Positions 47,939 through 54,519 of a DNA stretch of 64,000 nt are shown piece after piece (within the stretch, counting starts at the first letter, position 1; every line of letters starts with the position of its first letter). The notes under the pieces were generated by a model that made no database searches, was not told the DNA's origin, and saw only the letters and a program-made list of their open reading frames with translations. This DNA is from Oleiphilus messinensis (GTDB lineage Bacteria; Pseudomonadota; Gammaproteobacteria; Pseudomonadales; Oleiphilaceae). Both the position numbers and the translations under genes were made by a program. Where the stretch lies: assembly GCF_002162375.1 (NCBI RefSeq), contig NZ_CP021425.1:4605001-4669000 (forward strand). The letters are read 5' to 3'.

Positions 47939-48750
47939 CGCTGAATCGCCGAGTTTTTTGCAAAACTCAAGATCAAGGTAACAATGGTGGTTAAAACAAA
48001 GAAAAAGGCGCTTACTCCAACTATCGTCGGCCCCGTTGGTGTATCCAGCAAAAATGAGGCACGTAACCCCGTAAGACTTGCCACTGCGCCGAACGCTGCC
48101 GCTACTATGGCCATCATTTCGGGCGACGAGCTGAATGGGCGCGCCGTTGCAGCCGGTACAATCAACATGGCTGCAATTAGCAAAACCCCAACCACCTTGA
48201 TCGCAACAGCAACTACAACGGCAAGGGCGATGGTGAGAATCAATTGCTCACGTTTTGGATTAAAACCACTGGCCAGTGCTAAATCCGGGTTGAGCGTCGA
48301 CAACAAGAGCCCCGACCAACGCCAGATAATCAGCAACAACACCATCAAAGCTCCACCCCAAACGACCATGAGATCTGTTTTACCCACGGCCAAGATATCG
48401 CCAAATAAATAAGACATTAAATCAATACGGACACCGGATAGAAAAGACACCGCCACCAAGCCAATGGCGAGAGAAGAGTGGGCCATAACGCCCAATAAAG
48501 TGTCCATCGCAAACCCTTTCCCACTCAGCGACGAGACGGTCATCGCCATGACCAGGCAGACCGCCAATACCCACACGAATATCGGCGCCGAAAACGTCAA
48601 TGACAAGGCGACACCCAGCACGGCAGCATGAGCCGTTGCATCACCAAAGTAAGCCATACGCCGCCAGATCACAAAACACCCCAATGGCGCGGCAGCAAGA
48701 GCGACACCAATACTGGCTAGCGTCGCCCGAAACAAAAAATCATCAAACAT
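47935..48750 (-). CDS. znuB: Zinc ABC transporter permease
   Basis: A 271-residue permease starting MFDDFLFRATLASIG (ATG at 48750; a much longer in-frame start at 48879 overlaps znuC and is rejected). Membrane segments and the family motif KVVGVLLIAAMLIVPAATAR are clear. It forms the ZnuABC importer, carrying Zn2+ from periplasm to cytoplasm. It overlaps znuC by 8 bp upstream and zevA by 4 bp downstream. Confidence 0.92.
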   Translation of the reverse strand: MFDDFLFRATLASIGVALAAAPLGCFVIWRRMAYFGDATAHAAVLGVALSLTFSAPIFVWVLAVCLVMAMTVSSLSGKGFAMDTLLGVMAHSSLAIGLVAVSFLSGVRIDLMSYLFGDILAVGKTDLMVVWGGALMVLLLIIWRWSGLLLSTLNPDLALASGFNPKREQLILTIALAVVVAVAIKVVGVLLIAAMLIVPAATARPFSSSPEMMAIVAAAFGAVASLTGLRASFLLDTPTGPTIVGVSAFFFVLTTIVTLILSFAKNSAIQR

Positions 48751-49480
48751 GAAACACGTGTCCAGAAGGCGAATGATGTGACTGTTTTTGATGTAAGTAG
48801 AGTGCAGCCTCATCATGATCCAAGCCAAACAGAGTTCGGTATTCCGGTGACTCACTGACTTTCTCAGGCTCACCTTCACAACAGATATACCCGTTCAGAC
48901 AAATTACCCGGTCTGTTTTGCGCATAACAACATGTAACTCATGGCTAATCATCACAATACCACACCCTACACTTTCTCTTACCTCAGCTATCTGCCGGTA
49001 GAAGTCCGCAGTCCCCCGGTGATCAAGACCCTGAGTTGCCTCATCCAATAACAATAGGTTCGGCTTGCCAAGCAAGGCTCTCGCTAACAATACTCGCTGG
49101 AATTGCCCACCAGACAAATCCATTACCTGTTGCATACCCAATCCCGGAACTCCCGCATGCGCAAGTGCCTCAGCAACGGCCTTTACACTCTGTCCCGCTG
49201 GTAGATTCATAAACCGCCTTACCGTCATGGGCAACGTTTCGTCGATGTGCAGCTTCTGAGGCACGTATCCGACCCGCACATCAGGCGCTATTTTCAAAAC
49301 ACCAGAACTGGGGCGTACCGCACCAATCAAGGCTTTTAGCAGCGTTGTCTTCCCAGAGCCATTGGGGCCGATAATGGTCACAATTTCGCCTGACTCAACT
49401 GACATTGAAATATCATGCAATATCTGCCTTCGGCCATACTGAACAGATACGTTCTCACACGTAACCAGCCTTCTATTCAA
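48743..49480 (-). CDS. znuC: Zinc ABC transporter ATP-binding protein
   Basis: A 245-residue ATPase with Walker A GPNGSGKTT, signature LSGGQFQRV, Walker B LLLLDEATQGLD and switch His in MISHELHVV. It starts at TTG (49480) with only a weak ribosome binding site. First gene of the minus-strand operon znuC-znuB-zevA-zevB. Its promoter region is shared with divergent znuA, where a palindrome at 49583-49599 is a candidate Zur site. Confidence 0.92.
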   Translation of the reverse strand: MNRRLVTCENVSVQYGRRQILHDISMSVESGEIVTIIGPNGSGKTTLLKALIGAVRPSSGVLKIAPDVRVGYVPQKLHIDETLPMTVRRFMNLPAGQSVKAVAEALAHAGVPGLGMQQVMDLSGGQFQRVLLARALLGKPNLLLLDEATQGLDHRGTADFYRQIAEVRESVGCGIVMISHELHVVMRKTDRVICLNGYICCEGEPEKVSESPEYRTLFGLDHDEAALYLHQKQSHHSPSGHVFHV

Positions 49481-49582
49481 TGCTTACACCCATTTACGAC
49501 ACCAAATTATTCCAAATGAAGTTAGCCCTACTGCATTATTGATCAAAGCGTGATTTTATTTGCATAGGCTCCAATTAAAGTT

Positions 49583-49599
49583 ATGATATAGCATATCAT
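49583..49599. promoter_or_regulatory. Candidate Zur operator between znuA and znuC
   Basis: Palindrome ATGATAT-AGC-ATATCAT, 40 bp upstream of the znuA start and 102 bp from the znuC start. It resembles the TATA-centred inverted repeats bound by Zur (for example GTTATAnnATAAC) but differs in detail. Position between divergent zinc uptake genes is the main support; the zur gene is not in this window. Confidence 0.55.
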
Positions 49600-49638
49600 T
49601 TGCACTTTCTACCCAATCATTACCTTATGGAGAACCCT

Positions 49639-50574
49639 ATGCGTAAAAAGGTAATCGCCTGTGGGCTTATAGGTCTCGGCCTTACATTTAAGTCCATGGC
49701 GGACAGCCCTGCCGTCGCGGTTGATATCGCACCACTTCACTCGTTGGTAAGCCAAGTAATGGATGGCATAAGAAGCCCGGACTTGCTTATACCCGCAGAA
49801 GCATCCCCTCACCAATACACATTACGCCCATCACAGGCTCGTGCACTGTCCGAAGCAAGGATTGTTTTCTGGGTAGGAGAAGGTCTGACACCTTGGCTGA
49901 AAAAAGTAATGGACAACATTGCCGGCTCAGCACAGAAAGTTGAAATGCTCGCACTAACAACAACCACAACATATCCGTACCGCGAAGGTGCCACCTTTGA
50001 GCGCCATGAACATCATGACGAGGAAGCGCACCCTGACGATCACAACGATCATGATCATCACGGTATCGACCCACATGCCTGGCTTGACCCTGAAAACGCG
50101 AAAACATGGACTATCGAAATAAAGAACGTGCTCGCGGAATACGATCCCCAAAATGCCGGAATCTATGAAAAAAATGCTCGGAAAACCATCGCCCAACTAG
50201 ACCAACTCATCGAATCCACACACAGAACCGTTGATCACCTCGGCGAACCCAAGTTTATTGTATTTCACGACGCCTACCAATATTTCGAAAAGCGATTCAA
50301 CATCACCGCCACCGGGTCAATCTCCCTGGGCGATGCAGAAGACCCAAGTCCTGCACGTATAACTGAGATTCAGAACACAGTCAAAACACTCGGTGTGAAT
50401 TGCATCTTCACCGAACCCCAATACAACCCGGGACTCGTTCACAACGTATTCGAAGGCACCGGTATAACCACTATCGGCGTCATGGACCCACTCGGCGCGC
50501 ACATCCAACCCGGCAACCAACACTACTCAAAACTGATTCAAGCCATGAGTGAAAGTCTTAGTCAGTGTCGGTGA
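49639..50574 (+). CDS. znuA: Zinc ABC transporter periplasmic binding protein
   Basis: About 311 residues from the ATG at 49639 with a GGAG site 8 bases upstream; a signal peptide (IACGLIGLGLTFKSMADS) follows. Metal ligands are in EASPHQYTLRP, GIDPHAWLDP and FIVFHDAYQYF. The loop HEHHDEEAHPDDHNDHDHHG is rich in His and Asp, typical of ZnuA and thought to collect or sense zinc. Divergent from znuC. The final Cys (SLSQCR) with Cys in VNCIFTEP probably forms the family's disulfide. Confidence 0.93.
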   Translation: MRKKVIACGLIGLGLTFKSMADSPAVAVDIAPLHSLVSQVMDGIRSPDLLIPAEASPHQYTLRPSQARALSEARIVFWVGEGLTPWLKKVMDNIAGSAQKVEMLALTTTTTYPYREGATFERHEHHDEEAHPDDHNDHDHHGIDPHAWLDPENAKTWTIEIKNVLAEYDPQNAGIYEKNARKTIAQLDQLIESTHRTVDHLGEPKFIVFHDAYQYFEKRFNITATGSISLGDAEDPSPARITEIQNTVKTLGVNCIFTEPQYNPGLVHNVFEGTGITTIGVMDPLGAHIQPGNQHYSKLIQAMSESLSQCR

Positions 50575-50637
50575 TAAGGGACTTCTGGAACAGGCATCGG
50601 TTGCACTCTCCTTCCGTGCGCGAAGCGCTTCGTTCAA

Positions 50638-50945
50638 CTAACTTATTTCGACACACAATGCCGGCTCAAAATCGACGTTTTCTTCACCCGGATATCCCTT
50701 TGGATTACATATAATTCGACAAGGACCAATTTGATAATCCGAACTATTATGGCAATGTCCGTGTAGCCAATAGTTCGGGCCATTCTCTATGAAAAAAGTT
50801 TGTTCTTGATATTATCCCGAGCCCATTGAACGGCTCGCCCCTTAATATGGATGTCTCCCGCCAAAACGATGATATCCGACATTGCCTCCGGATACTGGTA
50901 GTCATCGAATTCAACATGCAAATCACTGAGAAGCTGTACTTTCAT
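50638..50945 (-). pseudogene. Metallophosphoesterase remnant with internal deletion
   Basis: A gene start with ATG at 50945 and AAGGGA upstream reads MKVQLLSDLHVEFDDYQY and VLAGDIHIKGRAVQWARD, the first two metal motifs (D-x-H and GD) of a calcineurin-like phosphoesterase, then stops at 50791-50793. In another frame the C-terminal end follows: YWLHGHCHNSSDYQIGPCRI, NPKGYPGEEN and PALCVEIS, with the GHxH motif. The family is normally about 250 residues; here the middle (including the GNH(E/D) motif) is deleted and the frame shifted. It lies 18 bp after the Thg1-like gene, so was probably the fourth gene of that operon. Confidence 0.8.
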
Positions 50946-50963
50946 CGATCGAAATCCCTTTCC

Positions 50964-51725
50964 TTAGCATAATCGTAAAAAGTTGCGAATAAAATCACTA
51001 TACTCGTCTTTCATTGGCAAATCATAATCGACCTTTATTCGATTTCGGGTGGCAAGAACGGCCTCACCGCTTCGAGGGTTGAACGATTCCTTTTGATAGC
51101 GTTCCCAATAGAGACCTGTACCACGTTTCTGCCAATCTGGGAGTTTGTTGAAATTTAATCCTCGTTGAAACAAAAACTCATTCTTGGCAGCAACAGACTT
51201 ACCTTTGAATGCGGATGTCGCCTCCTGAATAGACGCCCCATCCTTTCTCATCTTCCAGTAACAGTGCGCACTAAGCGCATTTCGGTGCGCATCTTCATTA
51301 CGCCAGCGAAAGTAATCGACCACCAGACTTTTACTTGGCAACTGGCTAATGCGGCAATCGAATACACCATGGCAACCCAAGAGCAAACTAAAAGCAGCAC
51401 TTGCTTCTCCTGCCAGGATGGAATTCAATTTGCGCTCTTTTCTCCCAAATGTATTCTCCAGAGGGTCAAGCAACAATGAAATTTCATCGCTCTGGGTATA
51501 ACCAAATATCACTTTAAATCCGCACTCCATCAAGTGTTTCGTAGTAGCCACCATTATATCTCTGAACTTTTCATCAAACGGCGCTTCGAACTGATAAACT
51601 TCTTTTGTCAGCCGCGTAAAGCCTCTGCCGTCCAATCTGACTACCAAATAAATATGAGGCAAAACGCAAAGATCATGAGCCGTTTCATAAACACGCATTT
51701 TCTTGTCGAGATCATCAAATTTCAT
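50964..51725 (-). CDS. Thg1-like 3'-5' RNA nucleotidyltransferase
   Basis: A 253-residue bacterial member of the tRNA(His) guanylyltransferase superfamily, which adds nucleotides to a tRNA 5' end in the reverse direction. Metal-binding residues are all present: Asp32 in VVRLDGRGFTRL and Asp80-Glu81 in FGYTQSDEISLLL. The region equivalent to the tRNA(His)-specific HINNLYN motif of eukaryotic Thg1 reads DAHRNALSAHCYW, so this is more like the Thg1-like proteins that repair 5'-truncated tRNA (known for other bacterial members). It overlaps the kinase gene by 11 bp. Confidence 0.9.
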   Translation of the reverse strand: MKFDDLDKKMRVYETAHDLCVLPHIYLVVRLDGRGFTRLTKEVYQFEAPFDEKFRDIMVATTKHLMECGFKVIFGYTQSDEISLLLDPLENTFGRKERKLNSILAGEASAAFSLLLGCHGVFDCRISQLPSKSLVVDYFRWRNEDAHRNALSAHCYWKMRKDGASIQEATSAFKGKSVAAKNEFLFQRGLNFNKLPDWQKRGTGLYWERYQKESFNPRSGEAVLATRNRIKVDYDLPMKDEYSDFIRNFLRLC

Positions 51726-52161
51726 CTTGCCACTCCTGCTTTATAAATCCTTCTTGATCTAGTCGAATAAAATACAGATTATCAAAACCTTCCGAATAGC
51801 AAGGGATTTGCAATTTGTTGTAAGTCCCTTTTATCGCTATATCGGGGATACAATCCTTCCCTTCTCGAGCGCCATTTCTAGCCAAGCACTCCGTAACGCT
51901 TGAACTGAAATAATAGCCATCAATTTTGAATCCAAACTCGCGAAATTTTTGAATATATTTCGCTCTGTCTAATTCAGTGACATTGGTATTATCAATCACT
52001 ACCGGCTGCATTGTACTCAAACAGGCATCCAACAGTATTCGTTCACGAGCCCGCGTCTTCAGCATATCTAAATTGATACGTACATGCGTTTTAGAAAAAC
52101 ACTGCTGATAAAATGATGACTTACCGCTGGCTTGTACACCAATTAAAATGACCCCATCCAT
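51715..52161 (-). CDS. PNK-type P-loop kinase
   Basis: A 148-residue kinase of the AAA_33/polynucleotide kinase type. Walker A is IGVQASGKSSF (8-17). Then come RINLDMLKTRARER, where polynucleotide kinases have the acceptor-binding Asp, VVIDNTNVTELDRAKY, and the lid/end segment KDCIPDIAIKGTYN with PCYSEGFDNLYFI. This fits an enzyme that puts a phosphate on a 5'-OH RNA end; a Zeta-toxin-like activity is the alternative. It starts 2 bases after the HisRS-like stop and overlaps the Thg1-like gene, so all three are one operon. Confidence 0.82.
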   Translation of the reverse strand: MDGVILIGVQASGKSSFYQQCFSKTHVRINLDMLKTRARERILLDACLSTMQPVVIDNTNVTELDRAKYIQKFREFGFKIDGYYFSSSVTECLARNGAREGKDCIPDIAIKGTYNKLQIPCYSEGFDNLYFIRLDQEGFIKQEWQDEI

Positions 52162-52163
52162 AC

Positions 52164-52835
52164 CTACTCAGCCTCCTGCTTTTCAAACTGTCCTTCCTCC
52201 GAAGAAGGACACAACATTAATCGATCAAAGCCAATAGCAAACCCGACACCTTGTCTGTAACGTCCGCCACCTAATACCTGTTTTTGCGCTCCCAGCGATG
52301 GAATCGATATTTCAAACCCATCAGCGGTATAGTAGTCGAGCCCACGCTTCACTGCTGTTTGCACAACATAATTGCGAGTTCGCAACGCGATCATACGCTC
52401 TGCAATATCAACCAATTCAGCGGCAACATTGTCACTGGAGGGATTAATCACCTCCATTCCGAACTGGAGAAATTCTCTATAACGCCCTTCCTGGGGCTTT
52501 TCATAACGCCAGCAACGCTCAAAATACCAAAGCCGCACATCTTTCTTCCGTGCAAAGTATCTATCTGCAATCAATTGAATCGTCGCAGTCGCCTCGGGTC
52601 GCAGACAAAGCGCCCTTTGTTTTTTGTCTGGAAATGTGTACATCTGAGATAAAATTTCTGACCCCGCTTTATCAACGTAGATTTGAGCGGGTTCTATACT
52701 TGGCAGGGTAATTTCGCTAAACCCAAACTCGTCAGCGATATCGATTAGTTGATTTAACAATTTACGACGTTCCCTGGCCTGATCTCCCGTAATGATCCTG
52801 ACACCACGAGTTTGTCGTTCTATTCTGAGTTCCAT
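52164..52835 (-). CDS. Minimal histidyl-tRNA-synthetase-like protein
   Basis: A 223-residue class II synthetase core starting at the ATG at 52835 (GGAG 7 bases upstream); the frame is open upstream to 52961, but that part is the leader. It has HisRS LRPEATA (78-84), motif 2 RCWRYEKPQEGRYREFLQFG, the His-specific Arg in KRGLDYYTADGFEI (Arg164), and motif 3 GVGFAIGFDRLM. The insertion domain and the anticodon-binding domain are absent, so it cannot read an anticodon as normal HisRS does. HisZ (the ATP-PRT subunit) is the alternative, but the conserved motif 2 and Arg argue against it. First gene of the RNA repair operon. Confidence 0.85.
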   Translation of the reverse strand: MELRIERQTRGVRIITGDQARERRKLLNQLIDIADEFGFSEITLPSIEPAQIYVDKAGSEILSQMYTFPDKKQRALCLRPEATATIQLIADRYFARKKDVRLWYFERCWRYEKPQEGRYREFLQFGMEVINPSSDNVAAELVDIAERMIALRTRNYVVQTAVKRGLDYYTADGFEISIPSLGAQKQVLGGGRYRQGVGFAIGFDRLMLCPSSEEGQFEKQEAE

Positions 52836-52844
52836 ATCAATGCT

Positions 52845-52911
52845 CCGATCACTTTTTAAAAACCAATAAAAAAGCCCTCGCATCGCTGGGAGGGCTTTCT
52901 TCAGTGATCGG
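52845..52911 (-). promoter_or_regulatory. Outer leader stem overlapping the ribosome binding site
   Basis: In the leader of the HisRS-like gene, CCGATCACT (52911-52903) pairs perfectly with AGTGATCGG (52853-52845). The second arm contains GG of the GGAG ribosome binding site (52846-52843), so forming the stem should reduce translation. The terminator hairpin is nested inside. This is a possible attenuator or riboregulatory element; the controlling signal is unknown. Confidence 0.55.
52868..52898 (-). terminator. Intrinsic terminator in the leader
   Basis: On the minus strand AAAGCCCTC pairs with GAGGGCTTT (9 bp, 10-base loop) and runs into six T. It lies only 33 bp upstream of the HisRS-like start codon and about 100 bp after the promoter, so transcription must read through it to make the operon. 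Confidence 0.75.
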
Positions 52912-52920
52912 ACTAAATTT

Positions 52921-52998
52921 TCACGTAAGCAATAGCTCCCCCAGCCGTCTATGCAGCACAATATGATTAATCATTTGGGGAATTGTATACGTTTTCAT
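52921..52998 (-). CDS. Possible 25-codon leader peptide
   Basis: A short frame begins MKTYTIPQMINHIVLHRRLG and ends at TGA (52921-52923), 9 bases before the outer leader stem. It contains two His codons (12 and 16) and an Arg pair. Predicted transcription start is at about 52999, at or next to its ATG, so it would be almost leaderless. Its position would let ribosome stalling affect folding of the stems downstream. There is no ribosome binding site, so the call is weak. Confidence 0.3.
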   Translation of the reverse strand: MKTYTIPQMINHIVLHRRLGELLLT

Positions 52999-53005
52999 GA
53001 CTTGG

Positions 53006-53034
53006 ACAATATAACCATGTGCTCTCGATGTCAA
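53006..53034 (-). promoter_or_regulatory. Sigma-70 promoter of the RNA repair operon
   Basis: TTGACA (53034-53029), a 17-bp spacer and TATTGT (53011-53006), reading to the left toward the HisRS-like gene. An imperfect inverted repeat (TGCTCGAT with ATCGAGAGCA) surrounds the -35 box and could be an operator. No sigma-54 site of the RtcR kind was found. Confidence 0.55.
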
Positions 53035-53274
53035 TGATCAGTTATCGAGCAATTTGAATGACATCCAAAACTCTACGAGCTGTGTAACGATGTAAAATAG
53101 TGATCACCTTACCAATTGTGCGGACCCGCGGCTTTTGTGTATTCCATTGCGACCCTTTTCCCAGATATTTACACCAAGTACATCATTGACTTGGTTGAAT
53201 TGGGTCGAGCAACTATTGGTAATACTATTGTGACCCCAAGCGATCAGTGTACGGCCGTACGTCGGAGTGATGTC

Positions 53275-53304
53275 GTCGGTCGGAAAAGCAAAGCGCCTTC
53301 CGAC
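53275..53304 (+). repeat. REP palindrome, copy A first
   Basis: Starts GTCGGTCGGAAAAGC and ends GCGCCTTCCGAC, with arms TCGGAA and TTCCGA. The GTAG-type head typical of RAYT targets is changed to GTCG here. Confidence 0.7.
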
Positions 53305-53351
53305 ATCCTCTGCCAATAGATTCGGGCTAGATACGGGCGAAGTCGGGTGAA

Positions 53352-53381
53352 GTCGGATGGCGCTGCGCTTATCCGACCTAC
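53352..53381 (-). repeat. REP palindrome, copy A second
   Basis: GTCGGATGG ... TTATCCGAC followed by CTAC, that is a REP with a GTAG head on the minus strand. Inverted relative to the first one, making a pair (BIME-like). Confidence 0.75.
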
Positions 53382-53419
53382 GCTAACCAAGCCGGAAATT
53401 GGATGAATATGGCGGTTGT

Positions 53420-53488
53420 ATGCGATATCGGCGGAGTTATGTGGCGGGGGACTTATTTTTTACGATAAAATTTGCTGGCGCGGGATAA
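53420..53488 (+). pseudogene. Broken 5' copy of the RAYT gene
   Basis: A 22-codon frame starts MRYRRSYVAGDLFFT, matching the start of the intact transposase (MQYRRSYVAGGTYFFT), and stops early after small indels. It marks the end of duplicated unit A. Confidence 0.75.
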
Positions 53489-53511
53489 CGACCGTACGCC
53501 GGAGTGATGTC

Positions 53512-53541
53512 GTAGGTCGGAAAAGCAAAGCGCCTTCCGAC
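53512..53541 (+). repeat. REP palindrome, copy B first
   Basis: GTAGGTCGGAAAAGC ... GCGCCTTCCGAC with the full GTAG head recognised by RAYT proteins. Confidence 0.8.
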
Positions 53542-53600
53542 ATCCTCTGCCAATAGATACGGGCGAGATTCGGGTGAGATTCGGGTGAGATTCGGACAAA

Positions 53601-53630
53601 GTCGGATGGCGCTGCGCTTATCCGACCTAC
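53601..53630 (-). repeat. REP palindrome, copy B second
   Basis: Identical in its 30 bases to the element at 53352-53381; head GTAG on the minus strand. Confidence 0.8.
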
Positions 53631-53668
53631 ACTAAGCCAGCCGGAAATTGTATGGACATGGAGGTTGT

Positions 53669-54208
53669 ATGCAGTATCGGCGGAGTTATGTGGCGGGTGG
53701 TACATATTTTTTTACGGTGAATTTGCTGGAGCGGGATAAGGCGTTGCTGGTTGATCATATTGAGCCGTTGCGCAATGCTGTGCGTTTTGTGAAGCGACGG
53801 AGGCCTTTTTATATTGATGCCTGGGTGGTTTTGCCGGATCATATGCACGCGGTATGGACGTTGCCTGAAGGTGATGCAGATTATTCCTCCCGTTGGCGAG
53901 AAATAAAAAAACGGTTTTCAAAAGCTATACCTAAAACAGAAGGATTATCTGTGGTTCGCCAGCGTAAAGGGGAGCGTGGTGTCTGGCAGCGACGCTTTTG
54001 GGAGCACACAATCAAAAATGAAGCTGACTATCGATATCACGTGGACTACGTGCACATTAACCCGCTAAAACATGGTTTGGTTGATAACGTGAAAGATTGG
54101 CCGTATTCGACTTTCCATCGTGATGTTAAACGAGGGGTTTATCAATTAGATTGGTGTGGTATGGGGCTTGATGAGCATGCCAATAAAGAATTTGGAGAAA
54201 CAATGTAA
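53669..54208 (+). CDS. REP-associated tyrosine transposase (RAYT)
   Basis: A 179-residue Y1 HUH-type transposase of the Transposase_17/RAYT family. The HUH motif is in LPDHMHAVWTLP, and the Tyr-containing helix in ADYRYHVDYVHINPLKHGLV; WQRRFWEHTIKNE between them is also typical. The ATG at 53669 follows GGAGG. These enzymes cut single-stranded REP DNA next to the GTAG head, and two paired REPs lie directly upstream. The frame is complete. Confidence 0.92.
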   Translation: MQYRRSYVAGGTYFFTVNLLERDKALLVDHIEPLRNAVRFVKRRRPFYIDAWVVLPDHMHAVWTLPEGDADYSSRWREIKKRFSKAIPKTEGLSVVRQRKGERGVWQRRFWEHTIKNEADYRYHVDYVHINPLKHGLVDNVKDWPYSTFHRDVKRGVYQLDWCGMGLDEHANKEFGETM

Positions 54209-54420
54209 ATGGCCGTTCAACATGGAATCTGGAAGATTGGTGAGAAACCTCAGCCTTTGGTCGCCGTCTACACCAACTTTGGTAGGTACATCGACCTGCT
54301 CGCCATTGATGCCACCGGCTCTATTATCATTATCGAACTGAAAAAACATAAGACGCCAAGGCCAAGCGCTGCTATTTGATCAAAATGTTGAAATGGGCCG
54401 ATTTCTTGTTTGACGAGTAA
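54209..54420 (+). pseudogene. DUF91/NucS-like endonuclease remnant
   Basis: A 56-codon frame (54209-54379) begins MAVQHGIWKIGEKPQPL and continues with YIDLLAIDATGSIIIIELKK, the start and the catalytic-core beta strands (D...ELKxHK) of DUF91-type nucleases, but the segment between them is deleted and the frame ends at TGA. A short downstream stretch in another frame (KMLKWADFLFDE, to 54420) may be its former C-terminus. It begins directly after the RAYT stop. Confidence 0.65.
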
Positions 54421-54519
54421 CATCCCCCTGAAACTTCAGTTTTATTCACGTAGACACACGAGCAAAACAGCGCGACATGTCTACGGAACAAAACGACAGG
54501 ACTAAGCGATCCCCATTTA

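Larger units (their letters stand above)
53255..53491 (+). repeat. Duplicated REP/RAYT-upstream unit, copy A
   Basis: This 237-bp unit is repeated at 53492-53728 with point changes and small indels. It contains two REP palindromes and, at its end, a broken copy of the RAYT gene start. The 220 bp to its left (53035-53254) hold no gene I recognise. Confidence 0.8.
53492..53728 (+). repeat. Duplicated REP/RAYT-upstream unit, copy B
   Basis: Second copy of the 237-bp unit; its 3' part is the start of the intact RAYT gene. It also contains a three-fold 11-bp tandem repeat, GAGATTCGGGT, at 53565-53595, not expanded in copy A. Confidence 0.8.

Noticed and set aside
52836-52961. Longer N-terminus for the HisRS-like protein
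   Set aside because: The added part spans a terminator hairpin and lacks HisRS similarity; the ATG at 52835 has a good ribosome binding site.
52900-53110. tRNA or T-box element in the repair-operon leader
   Set aside because: No cloverleaf, CCA end or T-box consensus was found by eye; an attenuator-like reading fits better.
53116-53319. 67-codon plus-strand frame left of the REP unit
   Set aside because: It runs into the REP repeat and resembles no protein family.
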